A stretch of 64,000 bases of DNA, from contig CAWUHX010000139.1 of NCBI GenBank assembly GCA_963922205.1, forward strand, positions 620,001 to 684,000, in the 5' to 3' direction. A model generated the notes under the pieces. It saw only the letters and a list, made by a program, of their open reading frames with translations, made no database searches and had not been told where the DNA came from. This document shows, in pieces, positions 36,885 through 49,238 of this stretch. Positions within the stretch are counted from its first letter, which is position 1. Each line of letters begins with the position of its first letter. The translations under genes and the position numbers were made by a program. The stretch comes from Romanomermis culicivorax (Eukaryota > Nematoda > Enoplea > Mermithida > Mermithidae).

Positions 36885-37890
36885 TTATTAAACTCAGGTC
36901 TTTTCTTACCTAAAAAGACAAAAAACCTCAGGCAAGCAAGGGTGTATGCCTAACAGAGATGGTTACACAGTACACTTCATTACATGTTGGCTAGCCATAA
37001 TGTTCGCCTCAGTGGAATTTTCCCAATCCGATTTGTGCTGTGAGTAGTTCACTAACAGTCTAGCTATAAGTGAGACAAAAGGGGAAGGTAGAGTGGAAGA
37101 AATGGTGAAAAAAACAAAAAAACGAAAATAAATAAATGAATAAATAAAATGAATAAGTGAGAAATTAGAAGACTAATGAGAAATAATAAATAACATAAAG
37201 GGGAATAGATGGTAAACATGAAAAAATTTTGGTGGTGGTGTTGGGGTTGGGGGGGGGCTTGGGTAGGTAGAAGATATGAGAAAAAAATAAGAACAACTAA
37301 ACACAAACTGTCAGTTCCAAGCTCCTATTACCAGAGACAAGTAGTATGAGCTTGCACTTTCCACACCCATATACCCATCAATTTCGTAGCAACCAAATGA
37401 CAGCATTCTGCCTATCAGCCTTCCCTCTGATAGTTACCATCCCTACTACTTGGAAGTTGCAAACTTAGGGACTTTCTGAGAGATACAATATTGCAGTTAC
37501 CCTATCTTCATTACATCATGTACCTTTCTTTGTAATAGCTTTTGCCACCATATGACCAAATTTGAAATGAATAATAAAAAATTTTTTAAGTTAATTTCAG
37601 TTTGATCTGGAACATAAAAAACTTTGTCCTAATATTGCCCGCACTCTGAGTTCATGGTACAGGGCGCCAGACCTGAGTGATGTGCATGGTATCACTCAAG
37701 TTGTGGCAGTTTTTTCCAAGTTTGATCATGTGCAGTGTTGCTATCCAAGGGCTGCATCAGAGATATCAGGCCAGCTACTCAGAGCTACAATCTGACTTGA
37801 TGGTTCATGTTCGGCCACTCAGGACCACTATTGAGTGTTAGGATCCCCACTACTAGGAAGTATGGAACCAAAAGACTATGCATGTCACTC
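36885..37890 (-). mobile_element. R2-type element copy E: 5' leader only
   Basis: Homologous to the leaders of copies A, C and D: CCTAAAAAGACAAAAAACC, GCAAGGGTGT....TAACAGAGATGGTTACAC, GTGAGTAGTTCACTAACAGTC, the AAATAAATAAATG stretch, a G-rich GGTGGTGGTGTTGGGG block and CACTCTGAGTTCATGGTACAG. It follows the 3' end of copy B head to tail and has no ORF1 or ORF2 of its own. Confidence 0.75.
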
Positions 37891-38049
37891 TATATCTTTT
37901 GATTTAAAGGCTCTGATACCTTTGTACCAGGCCAGGAGTGAGACAATTTATAATCATTACAGACCCTGCAAAACCCACTATATTGCTATCGACTATAGGG
38001 ACAAGCGCTGTGAGCTGCTTAACCCATAAGGTTGCAAATATTACTGTTT

Positions 38050-39923
38050 GACGTCACAATGAGCTTTAATTATGACTGCAGAACCTATTATAGCGCTGGG
38101 AGCCATTCTTTCAATTAGTTTCTCATATTCCCTTGCTGTGAGTCCTAATTTGTTGAGGTTCCTTCTTAAGTTCCTGCTTACTTGGCCAGTTGCACCAACA
38201 AGGATGGGTACAGTGGTTATTCTCTATCCCAGGTCCCTTCCCATTTCAGTGGCCAAGTTTTCCCCTACCAGAAACAGCTCTCCAGTTGCGAGTTCTTCAT
38301 CCACTGTCAAGGTGTTAATCAGTGTACTTGCTGTGTTTCTGCATTTCTCAATCACAAAGCTTCTAGTACCAAGCAACCAATACTTCGATGATCAGGACAG
38401 TCTTTGACTGGTCATCGACCACTACCAAGTCTGGTTGATGGTGTAACACCTTTTTCATGGTAATTATTATATGGTCCCAGTACAATGTGATGGGTCCATA
38501 CTGTCTACATCCTTCTATCGCCTGGTTGAAGTTATGAGTATAAAACCCATACTTACACATAGCAAATAGTACATGTTCCTGGCCACACTGTTATGTCTGG
38601 TGTCATAACCATTATGCTAGGCCGCCAATGCAGACATATGGTTAATATGTGCTCAGCTGTTTCCATACGGCACCCACATCAAAACCTACACATGGGATCG
38701 ACACCTTTGTTGTGGTTGGCAGGGTGTACATTAACCAATAGCTGACCCTCTTGGGCCACTATTGTCTAATTTGCAGCCTCCCACCACAGCATGCCTAATC
38801 TAAGCCACTCATAGCTTCTACTTTGGTCAAGCTGGTCGTTAGAGAAAGTCTGGAAAGCTGTCAATTTCTATGTTCCCCTGTCCTTGTCCTAGTATAATCT
38901 TGTGACACAGCTAGATCCAGTTCTGGCATGTTTCCGCAAAAGCAGTTGCCTGACAGCAGTGTCAAGTCTTGCTGCTCCAGTATATACCACAGAGAACTTT
39001 CCAGTACCGAAGATTTTATTCTGAAACAGACACCTGGCTTTGGGAGTGTTCACAGAATTTTTAGCATTTACCTTCTGTCTGAAGGTCAAATGACCATTGA
39101 AAATCAAAATAGTTTTCTCAAGAATGGCTTCTTCTACCTTTTCCCACATACCACTATGGTCGATGGTCTTGCCCTTCTCTATACCCTTAGGGTAATAGTT
39201 GGAATATTGCTGGCATTCTCCTCATCGTTGACTTCTGGCAGCTGGATGTGGAACCTAGATGACTTTCTGCTATTGAGCCTGCACCTGAAATCAGATGCAT
39301 GCTTTTTTATGTCAGCTAATGCAATATCTAAGTCTCTAACTGACTTGGTGTAAATCACCAGGTCATCCACATAATACATGTGATTGAGACTCAGGCTATT
39401 CACAGGAGCACTTGTTGCAGTCATGTAGTTCCAGAGGCTAGAGTTTAAGTAAAGGGAGATTGGTAACACACAGATGCAAAACAGAAGCGGGGGAAGGGTA
39501 TCTCCTTGGAGCACTCCATTCCTCACCTTTTCCTTTTTTTGTGCTTGTCCTAAATCTTCTATTCTCGAACATCTTGAATGTAAGCACCCAGTTGAGTGCC
39601 ATTGGTACTGCGGCCTGTTTTTGAACTATTGTGCACCAGAGTGTAAACTCCCTGGATTTCATTGGAAATTGATGGCATTAGCGCCATATCATCTCCTAGC
39701 AGATTTGTTACAGATTCAAGGGGCGATTTAGCTTCCTTTGTCCGGATGGCCTTCTTTGACCCCAGGGCCAACAGTCCGATGGACGGAGTTGAGGACTCTT
39801 CAGCATTATGGCCTGGGGGCCTCGTCCCTGATTGTATGTCAAGTTAACTGTCTCCACACTATTTTCACAGGTACTTCTCCACTGCATAGCTGCCTTAGGG
39901 ATCTTGGTTTGTTTCATATACAA
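38050..39923 (-). pseudogene. R2-superclade LINE copy B: ORF2 with RT active site and restriction-like endonuclease, internal deletion
   Basis: The ORF2 start region (39923-39592) matches the copy A N-terminus, then jumps at about 39592 directly into the RT (GALNWVLTFK.FENRRF), an internal deletion of roughly 1.8 kb relative to A. RT signatures are NGVLQGDTLPPLLFCICVLP and MYYVDDLVIYTKS (about 39350-39380), the catalytic box. Around 38600-38780 the C-terminal zinc finger (METAEHILTIC) is present. At 38434-38400 PDLVVVDDQSKTVLIIEV is the PD-(D/E)xK core of the restriction-like endonuclease, and VPILVGATGQVSRNL follows in degraded frames. Together these confirm that the family is an endonuclease-bearing R2-type LINE. 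Several frameshifts and stops. Confidence 0.85.
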
Positions 39924-40343
39924 TTACTGACTGTTCCACAGTGGTCAAGCAGGTTGAAGGCTGGTCTGCTGTCATTCCTTTGCTGTCATCCAGAGCACAG
40001 TCTTGCTGTTCCCTTCCCCTCAATGGACAGGGCTGAGCTGGAGCATGTTGGTTCTACCACATAGGATGTCATTGCTCTACCCCTGCAAGGTACTTGACTC
40101 TGTTACAACTCACGACTACTCCAGACTCTCTCTTCCAGCACACAAGTGCACCTCGCTCTGAACAACACCCATTGCCAAAAGGAAGAGTACCTTTCCGAAC
40201 TCCAATCAAAGTTTGTCCTAGGGTTTAGATATATGCATACCCCATAGCCTTCCTGAACACTGTCCTTTTCCTCTGGGTCAAGGAGCTAGACATCCCACAT
40301 GTTAGTGGTCCAATTTCTTGCAGCAGCACTTATTAGTTGTGAT

Positions 40344-40440
40344 CTAGCCTGGTGGGCACCAAGCTAGCAAGTCCAACCTCAGCTGAACTTGTGTAGATTT
40401 CCGTATGTAGCAGATTTGCACAGTCATTATGCTAATCTGC
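40344..40440. other. Copy B counterparts of the inter-ORF hairpins
   Basis: CTAGCCTGGTG...CACCAAGCTAG at 40344-40367, and GCAGATTTGCA...TGCTAATCTGC near 40409-40440. Stem bases differ from copy A but pairing is largely kept. Confidence 0.55.
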
Positions 40441-40689
40441 CCAAAATACCATTAATTCAATTTTTTACCGCAAAAGAAAAATTAAAACTTCCCGCCCAGC
40501 AGGGATACCAGCACAAAAAAACAAAGAAGCACACAAGACCTTAACAAGATCTACTACCCAGCAGTTGGCTGGCTGGTTCCGAACCTTTAGCCTTGTCTCT
40601 GTCCACCCCGTCCCTCAGCATGTGTTTCGCCACCTGATGGCGCCATGGGCACCTTTTTTCTCTTCTTTATACCCTTGTTGGGGTGCGAA

Positions 40690-41067
40690 TCTTTTCTTCA
40701 ATTTGCACAATAGCAGCCTCCAGGGCTGCAATTCTCGCCTGAACATTCAAAATAAGCAAATTAGTTAAAGACAAATTACTCAACTTACTGCCTCAGATGA
40801 GCTTCCTTGCTTTCCAGCATTCTCCAGGATGCTGATTTGGCATGCAGGATTTTGGGCCAGAATGACACTCCCAATTCTGGCAATCAGAATATTGAAAAGA
40901 ACCCCGAAAGTGGCATTGTTAGGAACGGTCCTCCCACAGCCCTGACTGTCCCCACCACCATTTTTTTCAGCGTACTGAAAAGAGAAAGATGGTTAGTAGC
41001 AACAGTCAGAACAGATAGACTAAAGTCTTACTTTCGCCTTTTTGGCGCCCTGCTTATTTGATGACAT
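40690..41067 (-). CDS. R2-type element copy B: ORF1, spliced, best preserved copy
   Basis: Exon 1 is 41067-41032 (ATG, then SSNKQGAKKAK). Intron 1 is 40975-41031 (57 bp, GTAAGACT...CTAACC...TTTTCAG). Exon 2 is 40973-40789 (YAEKNGGGDSQGCGRTVPNN, then ATFGVLFNILIARI and ISILENAGKQGSSSEA). Intron 2 is 40739-40788 (50 bp, GTAAGTTG...GTTCAG). Exon 3 starts at 40738 (ARIAALEAAIVQIEEKI) and is open to about 40690. The splice junctions keep the frame. The start is set by the ATG followed by a Lys-rich stretch common to copies B and D. No known domain: Gly-rich linker, hydrophobic patch and heptad-like segment. It lies directly upstream of ORF2 and is probably encoded by the element. Confidence 0.65.
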
Positions 41068-41164
41068 AATAATAATGAATTATTATAATACCAGATCAAT
41101 ATCTACCTAAGAAGACAAAAACCTCCAATAAGGAGGGGTGTACCACATAACAGAGACAGTTACC

Positions 41165-42100
41165 CTGCATGAGTTTTAAAGGTGCTCACTTCTCAGTCCT
41201 CTTGGCTTCTCTGAAAGCTTTTTTGAACTCTCTCTGGAAGGTTTCAGCTTGTGCAGCATCCACCTTATCTGGTATGAGTTCGACCTGAATTGGAGCCATT
41301 TCCACAAGGAGTTCTGGTTGCACAACTTCCATTGGTGGCACTTCTGCCTCCTGTCCAATTTCCCTCACACCACCTCCTTCTTCATGCACTTGTGTCTCGG
41401 ATATAGGTTCCTCCCCCACAGGCTCGATAGCTACTTCCTGTGTCAGGTTTTCTTTCCTCTCTAACTTGTGGCTAATAAGCCAGCTGCAGAACTCGAAGTA
41501 CTAGACATGCTGTTACTTGCAATCAAGTCATTTCAGGGGCTTTGCAGCTCTTTATGGTCTATTTTCCTGGTTTCTTCATTTCTCAGTGAGATTACCAGGG
41601 GTAAAAAGACTTTGCAATTTGCCTCCATCCAAATGACAGGCTTGCCTCTCTCGGGCTTCAATCCACCTGGTCCTCTAGAGGCAAATCTACTGCAGGTTTC
41701 CTGCTCTTGGCTTCCAGAACCATTAAGCATGGAAGTACTGCCTTAAGCATTGCTGGCTTAGGTACCTACCCAGATGTGTGGGCTGATGGTTTGGTGGCCA
41801 GTTATTGCACTATTGTGCACCAGGGTATAACCACCCTGGATTCCACTGGAAGTTGTTGGCACTAATGCCATTTAATCTTCTGATGGATTTGTTACAGACA
41901 CATAGGGTCTTTCCACTATCTTTGTCCTGATGGCCTTCTTTGACCCTAGAGCCAAACATCCAATGAACTGGGTCAAGGACACTCTAGTATCATGGGCTGG
42001 GGGACCTTTTCCTGACTGTTTGTCAAATTAACTATCTCCATGCAATTTTCCAGGGTACTCCCTGCAGCATAGTTATCTTAGGGTTCTTGGTTTTTTTCAT
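41165..42100 (-). pseudogene. R2-superclade LINE copy C: ORF2 N-terminal part only
   Basis: Blocks equivalent to the copy A N-terminus: NGSGSQEQETCS, GGLKPERGKPVIWMEANCKV and FLPLVISLRNEETRKIDHKE (41730-41533), then EEGGGVREIGQEAEVPPMEV and FQREFKKAFREAKRTEK (41419-41186). It stops abruptly at about 41165, where about 100 bp of leader and the ORF1 of copy B begin. No RT is present. Confidence 0.75.
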
Positions 42101-42417
42101 AGACATATAATGACTGTTCTATGTGGTCAAGCAGGTTGAAGGCTGACCCACTTTCTGTCCTTTGCTGTCCTCTAGAGCTTATTCTTGCTGTTCCCTTCCC
42201 TGCAATGGATGGGGCTCGGCTAGTCCTGATTTGATTCATCACATAGGATGTCATTGCTCTACCCAGGGAAGGTACTTGACTGTTATGACCGGCCACTGCT
42301 CCATGCTCTTTCTCCTGACACACAAGTGCACCTGACCATTTTTCCCCTGGATCAAGGAGCCAGACATCATATATGTTTGTAGCAAATTTTCAAGTAGCAA
42401 CACATGTTTATTGTGAT

Positions 42418-42500
42418 CTAGCCAAGTGGGCACTGGCTAGTCTATTATTTCTTCTCTTTGTACAAGAAATTTGCATAATCATTAGCCAAATTTCTACAAA
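42418..42500. other. Copy C counterparts of the inter-ORF hairpins
   Basis: CTAGCCA...TGGCTAG at 42418-42440 and AGAAATTTG...CAAATTTCT around 42468-42497. Stem bases are again different from those of copies A and B. Confidence 0.5.
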
Positions 42501-42599
42501 AACCTTTTATTCAAGTTATTTATGTGCAAACAATAAAAAATACATTATCCTGCACAGCAGGTATGTGAACAAAAAAATAAAAAACCACCAACATGGTTT

Positions 42600-43133
42600 T
42601 TCGCTCAGTGGGTCACCCCAGTCTTTGGCTTCATTGCTGTCCTAGCTGCTTTTGTTCAATAGTGTTTTAGATGGAGCCACTTGTCTGTGTGGATATCACA
42701 GTGCTCTTGCATTGTTTTTTAGTGGTGCTGGAGGGCAACCCCACTTCAATCTTGGTCAATGTTTGCGATATCATGGCCTGATTGGCCTCTAGCACTGCTT
42801 ACCTTGCCTGAACATAAAAAATTAATGAACCAAATACAATCACACTGTTAGACTTACTCCATCTCCCAGTGTGCCCATCTTTGCAGCATTCTCCAGGTTT
42901 CACACATCTGCCTAGAGGACATTAGACTGAAGTGTTGCCTCCTGCTCTGAAATTGTAAATATCCAGAACAGATAGAGGTGTGGCATTGTGAGGTACAGTC
43001 ACCCCTGCCTCCCTGACTGACCCCACTATCTTTTCCAATCTTGACTGGCTGAAAGAGACAAAGGTTAATAGTGATTATGAGGAAAAATAGAGTAAAGTCT
43101 TACTTTTGCTTTTTTGGCCCCTTGCTAGGACAT
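42600..43133 (-). pseudogene. R2-type element copy C: ORF1, spliced, early stop
   Basis: Same three-exon layout. The ATG at 43133 is followed by TCC and TAG, so the frame is dead at codon 3 unless another start is used. Intron 1 is 43049-43103 (55 bp, GTAAGACT...TTTCAG). Intron 2 is 42808-42857 (50 bp, GTAAGTCT...GTTCAG). Both introns are conserved in position, length and splice sites while exon sequence is diverged. Confidence 0.55.
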
Positions 43134-43149
43134 AAAGATAAATGATTCA

Positions 43150-44010
43150 TTTTTCAAAAAAATTCCGATCACTTTCTACCTAAACAATAAACATTTCCAA
43201 TAAGCAAGTGTAAGCAATGTAATGGAGACAGATTAGCACTTTGGCTGGCTTCTAGGTTCGCCTCACTGACTTCCCCATCAGGATTGTTCCAATGAGGTTT
43301 GCACCAGTTTGGACTAATCACAGTACAAGTTTGGACTACTGACAGTACAAGTACAAGTACTGTAAGTAGCTCACTAACAGGCTAGCTGTTAGTGAGAAAA
43401 AAAGAAGGTAGAGTGATATGAAAGATTTGAAAAAAAAGGAAAACAAAAAAATTGGAGGTGGTGGTTTGTTAGGTTGGGGGGAATGGAGTGGGTAGATGAT
43501 AAAAGAAATAAAACATAAACACAAACTGTCATCTATAAGCAGCTACTATCAGACAGGTACTAGGGGCTCACACCAGCCAGGAGACATGGGGCCAGCCAGT
43601 GTGCACACAAAACCATCAATTCCATTGTGACTGATAGAAACGTTATCAGTCACTATAGTGTGCTATCCAGCAGAGTCATGCCAGAAAAAGTTATGTTTTA
43701 ATGAGGCAATGTCAATGCCTTTCCCTGTGCTAGTTTCAAGTTGATTGTTTATTGTCCAGACAGTGGGACTAGTCCAGGCAAGGTTAGACACAACAAAAGT
43801 GTCATTTGAGGGGTAAGGAGTTTCAGCTTGGTGAACTTATTCCTTTTCCAGTTGGTGCATTTACCACATTTCTGTATTCAACAGGAACGTCAGGAGCCAC
43901 AGTCTCCTGCACATTGTTTGGGCCATGCCCTTCCCAACTCAGTTCACCCTCAGACAGCATGCTTGCTTTGTTTTCATCTTAATATCTGGGAAAGAAGAGA
44001 ATTATTGTTT
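43150..44010 (-). mobile_element. R2-type element copy C: 5' leader
   Basis: Shares the CCTAAACAATAAACATTTCC, AATGGAGACAG, GTAAGTAGCTCACTAACAG, G-rich and TCTGGGAAAGAAGAGAAT blocks with the leaders of A, D and E. The outer edge near 44010 is where similarity to 16925 ends. Confidence 0.65.
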
Positions 44011-46531
44011 ACCGTTCAAGTGCATAGTTGATGAACTCAAGTGTCTGAAAAATTATAATGTAAGCAATCACCAGAGCATTTCGTGGTGCATCATGCTTAT
44101 GCAAAATTTGATGGACATAGAAACTCATGAAAACAATGTTATATGATGAAATGGTCATGTACTTTAATTGATCAAGAAACTCATTTTGGTTATTCTGGGA
44201 AAAGACAAATGCTGGTTAGGTTTGAGTGAAAATGTTAGTGAGTGAAAAATTCTAAAGATAGGGTTAATATCCAACACTTCCACACAATGGAAATAATGCA
44301 TACCACAATTGACCCAAGCAAGCCATCATAGAAATAGGGCATACTTTCTGCAATGCTCAAAAGAAAGCTTCACACAGTTACAAGCTTTTCCTATTCTTTT
44401 TGTTCTTCCTTTCTATTACATTCTTTTTTCCCGAACAAAACTGGATTCTCCCGAGTGACGACTCCAAACAGTACCTATGTGGCATTACCAACTATAATGG
44501 AAAATGAACAACCTAAAATAGAACTAAAATACCAAAATGAGTGAAGATAAAAATTCCTCTCTGCCTGAAGAATTGTAGTTGGTTCTGATTAGTTGATTCT
44601 TTGTCACTGACTCAACCATCCCCCAACCCTCAGCCAAATTTGCCTACTCAGTCTAACTGAATTAAGAAAACTTTCTCTTAATCACACTCCAACCAGGTAA
44701 ATCAACTTATCCCAACCTGAGTCAACTGTTCCATACTGAGATATTTCATACAACCTTTAACCCTACTGAAAAATATTCTTTCTGTCTTTCACAATCAAAT
44801 TGAACCTCAACTGTGGAACTGAAGACTGACAGAAGTGCAAGATTAACATCAAAAATTGACTGATTAGAATCGCGATAATTATTCTTGCATACTCGGTATT
44901 GTCTGTTCCTTCCCAGAGAGCCCTGCGATAGTAATATTCTTAAAACTTTGAAAGTTTACTAAAAATGTCTTTATAGCAGCATCAGGATATTCTTTTTCTT
45001 AGCCCACAATTTTAAAAAACTTTTGCAGCAAAAATTGATGACTAGTTAATGAAATATGAAATTTAAATGCTTCAAGGTAACACTGCAGTTATGTGAAAAA
45101 ATTTTGCATGTACTTATGTAGAAATTTAAGCACTCCATATTAAACATTAATGACATTTTATACAAATTCCCCATGACAATATGAAGAATATGAGGTAAGA
45201 AGTGGGCAGTAACACGAATAAGAAATGGATGAGGAACATATGTGCAAAAGTGCAGGATCAAATAAGAAGGGCACAAATTTTATGCAAAAGTTTGTATCAC
45301 AAATGACAGAGTATTTCGACCATGTAACTTTGTCTTCAAAGAACTAGACACCATCAAAATATGTCCCATGGAGGAACTGATTGAAACAAATATGTAGTTA
45401 TCATCTATTTCCTTCATGTTTTACAATTGGTGGCAACTCTGTATCATAAATGCTCAAAAATCCACATATATACAAAGTACAACTTATGCAGTAGTAATTA
45501 ATGAACCAATGTAATCAAAAGTAGAGGTAGCTTTGCTCTAGTTGCTACACTGATTTGAAGACCAGGTACAACATGGATGAAACTGAATTTTGAACTCTGA
45601 CCATGTTACCCAAATGTTAATCAAAATTTCTCGAAATTAACTTTCATTGACTGTTGGAGACGTGGTTCTTTGTAGTCCTCAAGCACTGAAGGCATCAGGT
45701 GATTCAGTTAACAAACTTTGATTCTGAGTTCCCAGAATTTCAGACATTAATGGTTTTGTAGATTATTAATTGAAGCAATGCACTAAATCTGCCACAAAAA
45801 AAATACACAGCAGCTTGCAGTACTCACAACAGGCTGCCTGCTCAAAGACAACATTCTATATTGAGAGTTTCAACGATGCTGCACATGGAAAATCAAAACA
45901 GACCATGTGGTCGATCAATGTATTTGGTCAAAAGAAATTTCTGCACTTGCTGATGAAATCAATAACCAAAGAGCCGTATCAAATTATTTAATACTTCCAA
46001 AATTGTGCTATTTTAGGTGAATAAGTCCAAACACAAAGAATGACATGCAACATGTTTCATGGAGACAGAATACATATTCCCACAACATTCTGGACACAAG
46101 TGCCATTAACTTTCACCACCCAGCTATGTCAGCCATTTTCCCTCATCATATTATTTGAACAGAAGTGTTCTTGTATGGAGGATCATTTTTGAAGTTGGAC
46201 ATTTTTGACTTTTTTCCACTAGTGATATCTTGTTCCATCAGGCATAAATGGGAGTAGAGAAAGGCAGGCCTCCAAGTGCTTTAGCACGCTGCCAGGTGTC
46301 ACTTAGGTCTGCAATTATGTAATTTTTTTTACTCTTATTACAAAAATTCTATAGTAATTTTTTCTGTCCTTTGAACTATGATAAATCTCTTCTTTGAGTT
46401 AGAACCCGACTCATGGATGTAATATTTGTTCATGAATAAAAGTATTTACCTGAATAGCACCTGATGTTGCAAGGTAAAAATGACAACTTTGAAGATCATG
46501 GAGTCCAAAACTTAGAAAATCCACCAGCAGT
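44011..46531. other. No recognised gene
   Basis: AT-rich sequence before the LTR element. Short frames only (up to about 76 codons), none recognisable. Confidence 0.55.
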
Positions 46532-46535
46532 ATGG
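46532..46535. repeat. Target-site duplication ATGG (left)
   Basis: ATGG directly before the 5' LTR; repeated at 62722-62725 after the 3' LTR. Confidence 0.9.
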
Positions 46536-47969
46536 TGTCACGTGCCGACGAATTTCGTCGAACGTCATGTGATTCAAATCACAATTTTCCATTATGTTTT
46601 TCGCTACGTTTTGTGTTACAGTAATTTACATCAATTTCACATTTCGTTTTTATAATTTTTACATGCAATTTATGTGTGTACTCTCTATGTTTCGTTTCTG
46701 TTTCATCTACGCACATTTTATTTCCATTTCGATTTATTATTTTGTTATACACGTAGACTACAGTATGTACCCGCTAGTCAAGAATTTCCGTTAGAGATAA
46801 GCTCTCCGAGCTCATGGCTGTAATGGGAGCACAACGTGCACCTCTTATCAGTAAAAACTAGTGACGTTTCGCAATGTGAAACAACTAGTTTGAAATTTTC
46901 ACTAGTTGATGTTCCTATGTTAAGCATGGAGAGTGAAAACTCGCCCCAATGCTTAACGTTGTGAACTGGGAAATGTCTATGTGACCATAGGCATCTTCTG
47001 CAATGATTTCGGCAGCAGAAGTTAGCTTGGGGGAGTGTTAACTCCGCCCAAGGCATGCTGTAGTTTATGGAGCCCTTTAGAGGGGCATGTTTCATAAGTT
47101 TGTCTCTCATTCCTGGGCCTAACTGTGGTTGTGTCTTTTAGCCTTGCGTTTCGCATTTGCCACTTGCGGATTATTATTATATTTTTATTGTCAACTGCGT
47201 TCGCTGCTCATCAAATAAAATTTGCATATTCTCGTCTCCCGTCCTCTTTACATGGCCTGCTACAGTAATCCAACCGTTGGAGTTCACCACCCATCGCCAT
47301 TGATCGAGAATCCCTGTTGCCCTCCTCGAGGAAATGCTTGATATCACTGCCTGCCAAACTGCAACCGCATTACTGCTTACGCCGAATCACTCCCGATTCC
47401 TGTACCCACTCGCCCCCATCCATAGGACCCGGCTTTGACCCCAGAACCCGTCAGCCAGCCCCGAGTAGTTTGAGAAGAGGATTTGGTGAGTCTCCTCAGG
47501 GGTTATCATTGTTGAGGGTATATTTGTGGGAGTCTCCCCTAAGCTAGATCCCCTTGGAAGTACCCTCAGTTGAGAAAGCCCTCAGACCCTTAGGGTCAGG
47601 GCCACTAAGGGGACTTAGGTTAACAATCAGGTCCCCTACAGTACGCCTTTCTCCGAATGGCACCGTCGCTCATTCCCAGTGAATGAGGACTAGGGATTGG
47701 CACCCCTGACCTGGTCGCGTTGTCCATTATTCTACAGCATAACCCAAGGACAAGGCTGAGGTACACCATAGGTTTACCTGTGGTAGTACCAGCTGGGTTA
47801 GGTTCCCGAAACGAAGAATCATAAATGGAGCCACCCAACGGGGTCACAGCATGTCACTTGCAGTGTCATGACCGTATTACCTATGGAATATGTTATGCGC
47901 TTTCCCATCAATGTGACTGATCACTAATCTACTTAATGTGACATGGCTCTCACTTCGTTTAATGAGACA
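46536..47969 (+). repeat. 5' LTR
   Basis: Starts TGTCACGTGCCGACG and ends GAGACA. Contains AATAAA at 47214-47219, a likely poly(A) signal. It is CpG-rich compared with the 3' LTR. Confidence 0.93.
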
Positions 47970-47981
47970 TGGCGAGGCTGG
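47970..47981 (+). promoter_or_regulatory. Candidate primer-binding site
   Basis: TGGCGAGGCTGG immediately follows the 5' LTR; the TGG would pair with a tRNA CCA end. I could not identify the tRNA. Confidence 0.6.
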
Positions 47982-48035
47982 AAAATCGACCTTTAAGCCT
48001 GACTTCACTGTCCTTAATAACAAACCTTTACCCTT

Positions 48036-48195
48036 TTGAGTGGAGATACCTCTTTCAATTAGGTAAAATTTCGGTTTGAGTGGGGAAACCTCTGTCAGAT
48101 CATGAGAATCGCCACTTGAGTGGGGTAACCTCTCTCAGGTCTGCTTATTCACATTCCAAGTGGGATTACTGACCCTTAGGATGATTTTTGCCCTC
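48036..48195. repeat. 40-bp tandem repeat, about four units
   Basis: Units begin at 48036, 48076 and 48116 with TTGAGTGG(A/G)G.(T/A)ACCTCT, and a weaker fourth unit begins at 48156 (CCAAGTGGGATTAC). Spacing is exactly 40 bp. Confidence 0.85.
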
Positions 48196-49238
48196 ATGTA
48201 AGTTGGATACGCCCGTAAGAAGGTACACTACCCCTTAGGTCGGAATAGGCCCTTATGTTCAAGTTTTAACGTCGACTCAGATAGCACCACATTTGAGTGA
48301 GAGTTTAATTACTGTAGGTCGGGTTTTGCCCCAGAGTAATCAAATCAATGATTCTTGCATGTAAATTATCACCCTATGAGTATAGTAACACCCATAAGCT
48401 TTAATATATCCCCTGCTGTCAGATTTTCCCCCATAGTCGATCCCCAAGAGTCATAAATTCCCAGAGTCGAGTAAATAGAGTATTCTGCCTAAATCTCCTC
48501 TGAGCTTCAATTTTCTTTTTCTTTTTCCATTTTTCCATCCTTTGGGCTCCATTCACTGCGTGTGATTGGATAGGTTACTGTACTGCCGTATAGCTACTTG
48601 GTTACAGTACGACTGCAGTTTGCATGTAATCTAACTACAGTATACCTGGGTATGGGTACTTAAGTATCACAACCCATGAGGTTTTCACAGCCCCTGAGGG
48701 TTTCAGGACCTCTGATCACGAGGTACAGTACTCCTTCCACTCTTGATTCTGGACATCAAGTGTGGTTGTGATTTGTTATCTGTGTCCGGCATGTGTGTCA
48801 ACAGACTTTTTCAAAATTTTTCTTATCTTCACTGAGCACTAGCCACCTTGCTCATTTTCTGGCTAAACAAGCCAAAATTTTACTGTTGACACATATAACA
48901 CCGTACTTAGCAGATCACATCGCTTATCTCTTGGGTCTCAAATTTTATTTTATCTACTTTACTTTTTATTTTCTCGGTCTTCTATGCGTAACGTGTGACC
49001 CAATTATCATAACTTCTCACCCAATAAATTTTCATATCTCAACAATCAACTCAAATTTCACTTCTATTCAAATTTGTCCAAAAAAAACATTTTCTTCTAC
49101 TGGTCACACATGCATCATAGTTGGCAACCCTTCAGTAGGTCATTTTTATTATTTTTTCCACTACTGTATGGTCTTCTTCTTCTTTCTCTCTCTCTCTAGG
49201 TGGTTGCACATGGTGACGACCATGCTGATCATGACCAC

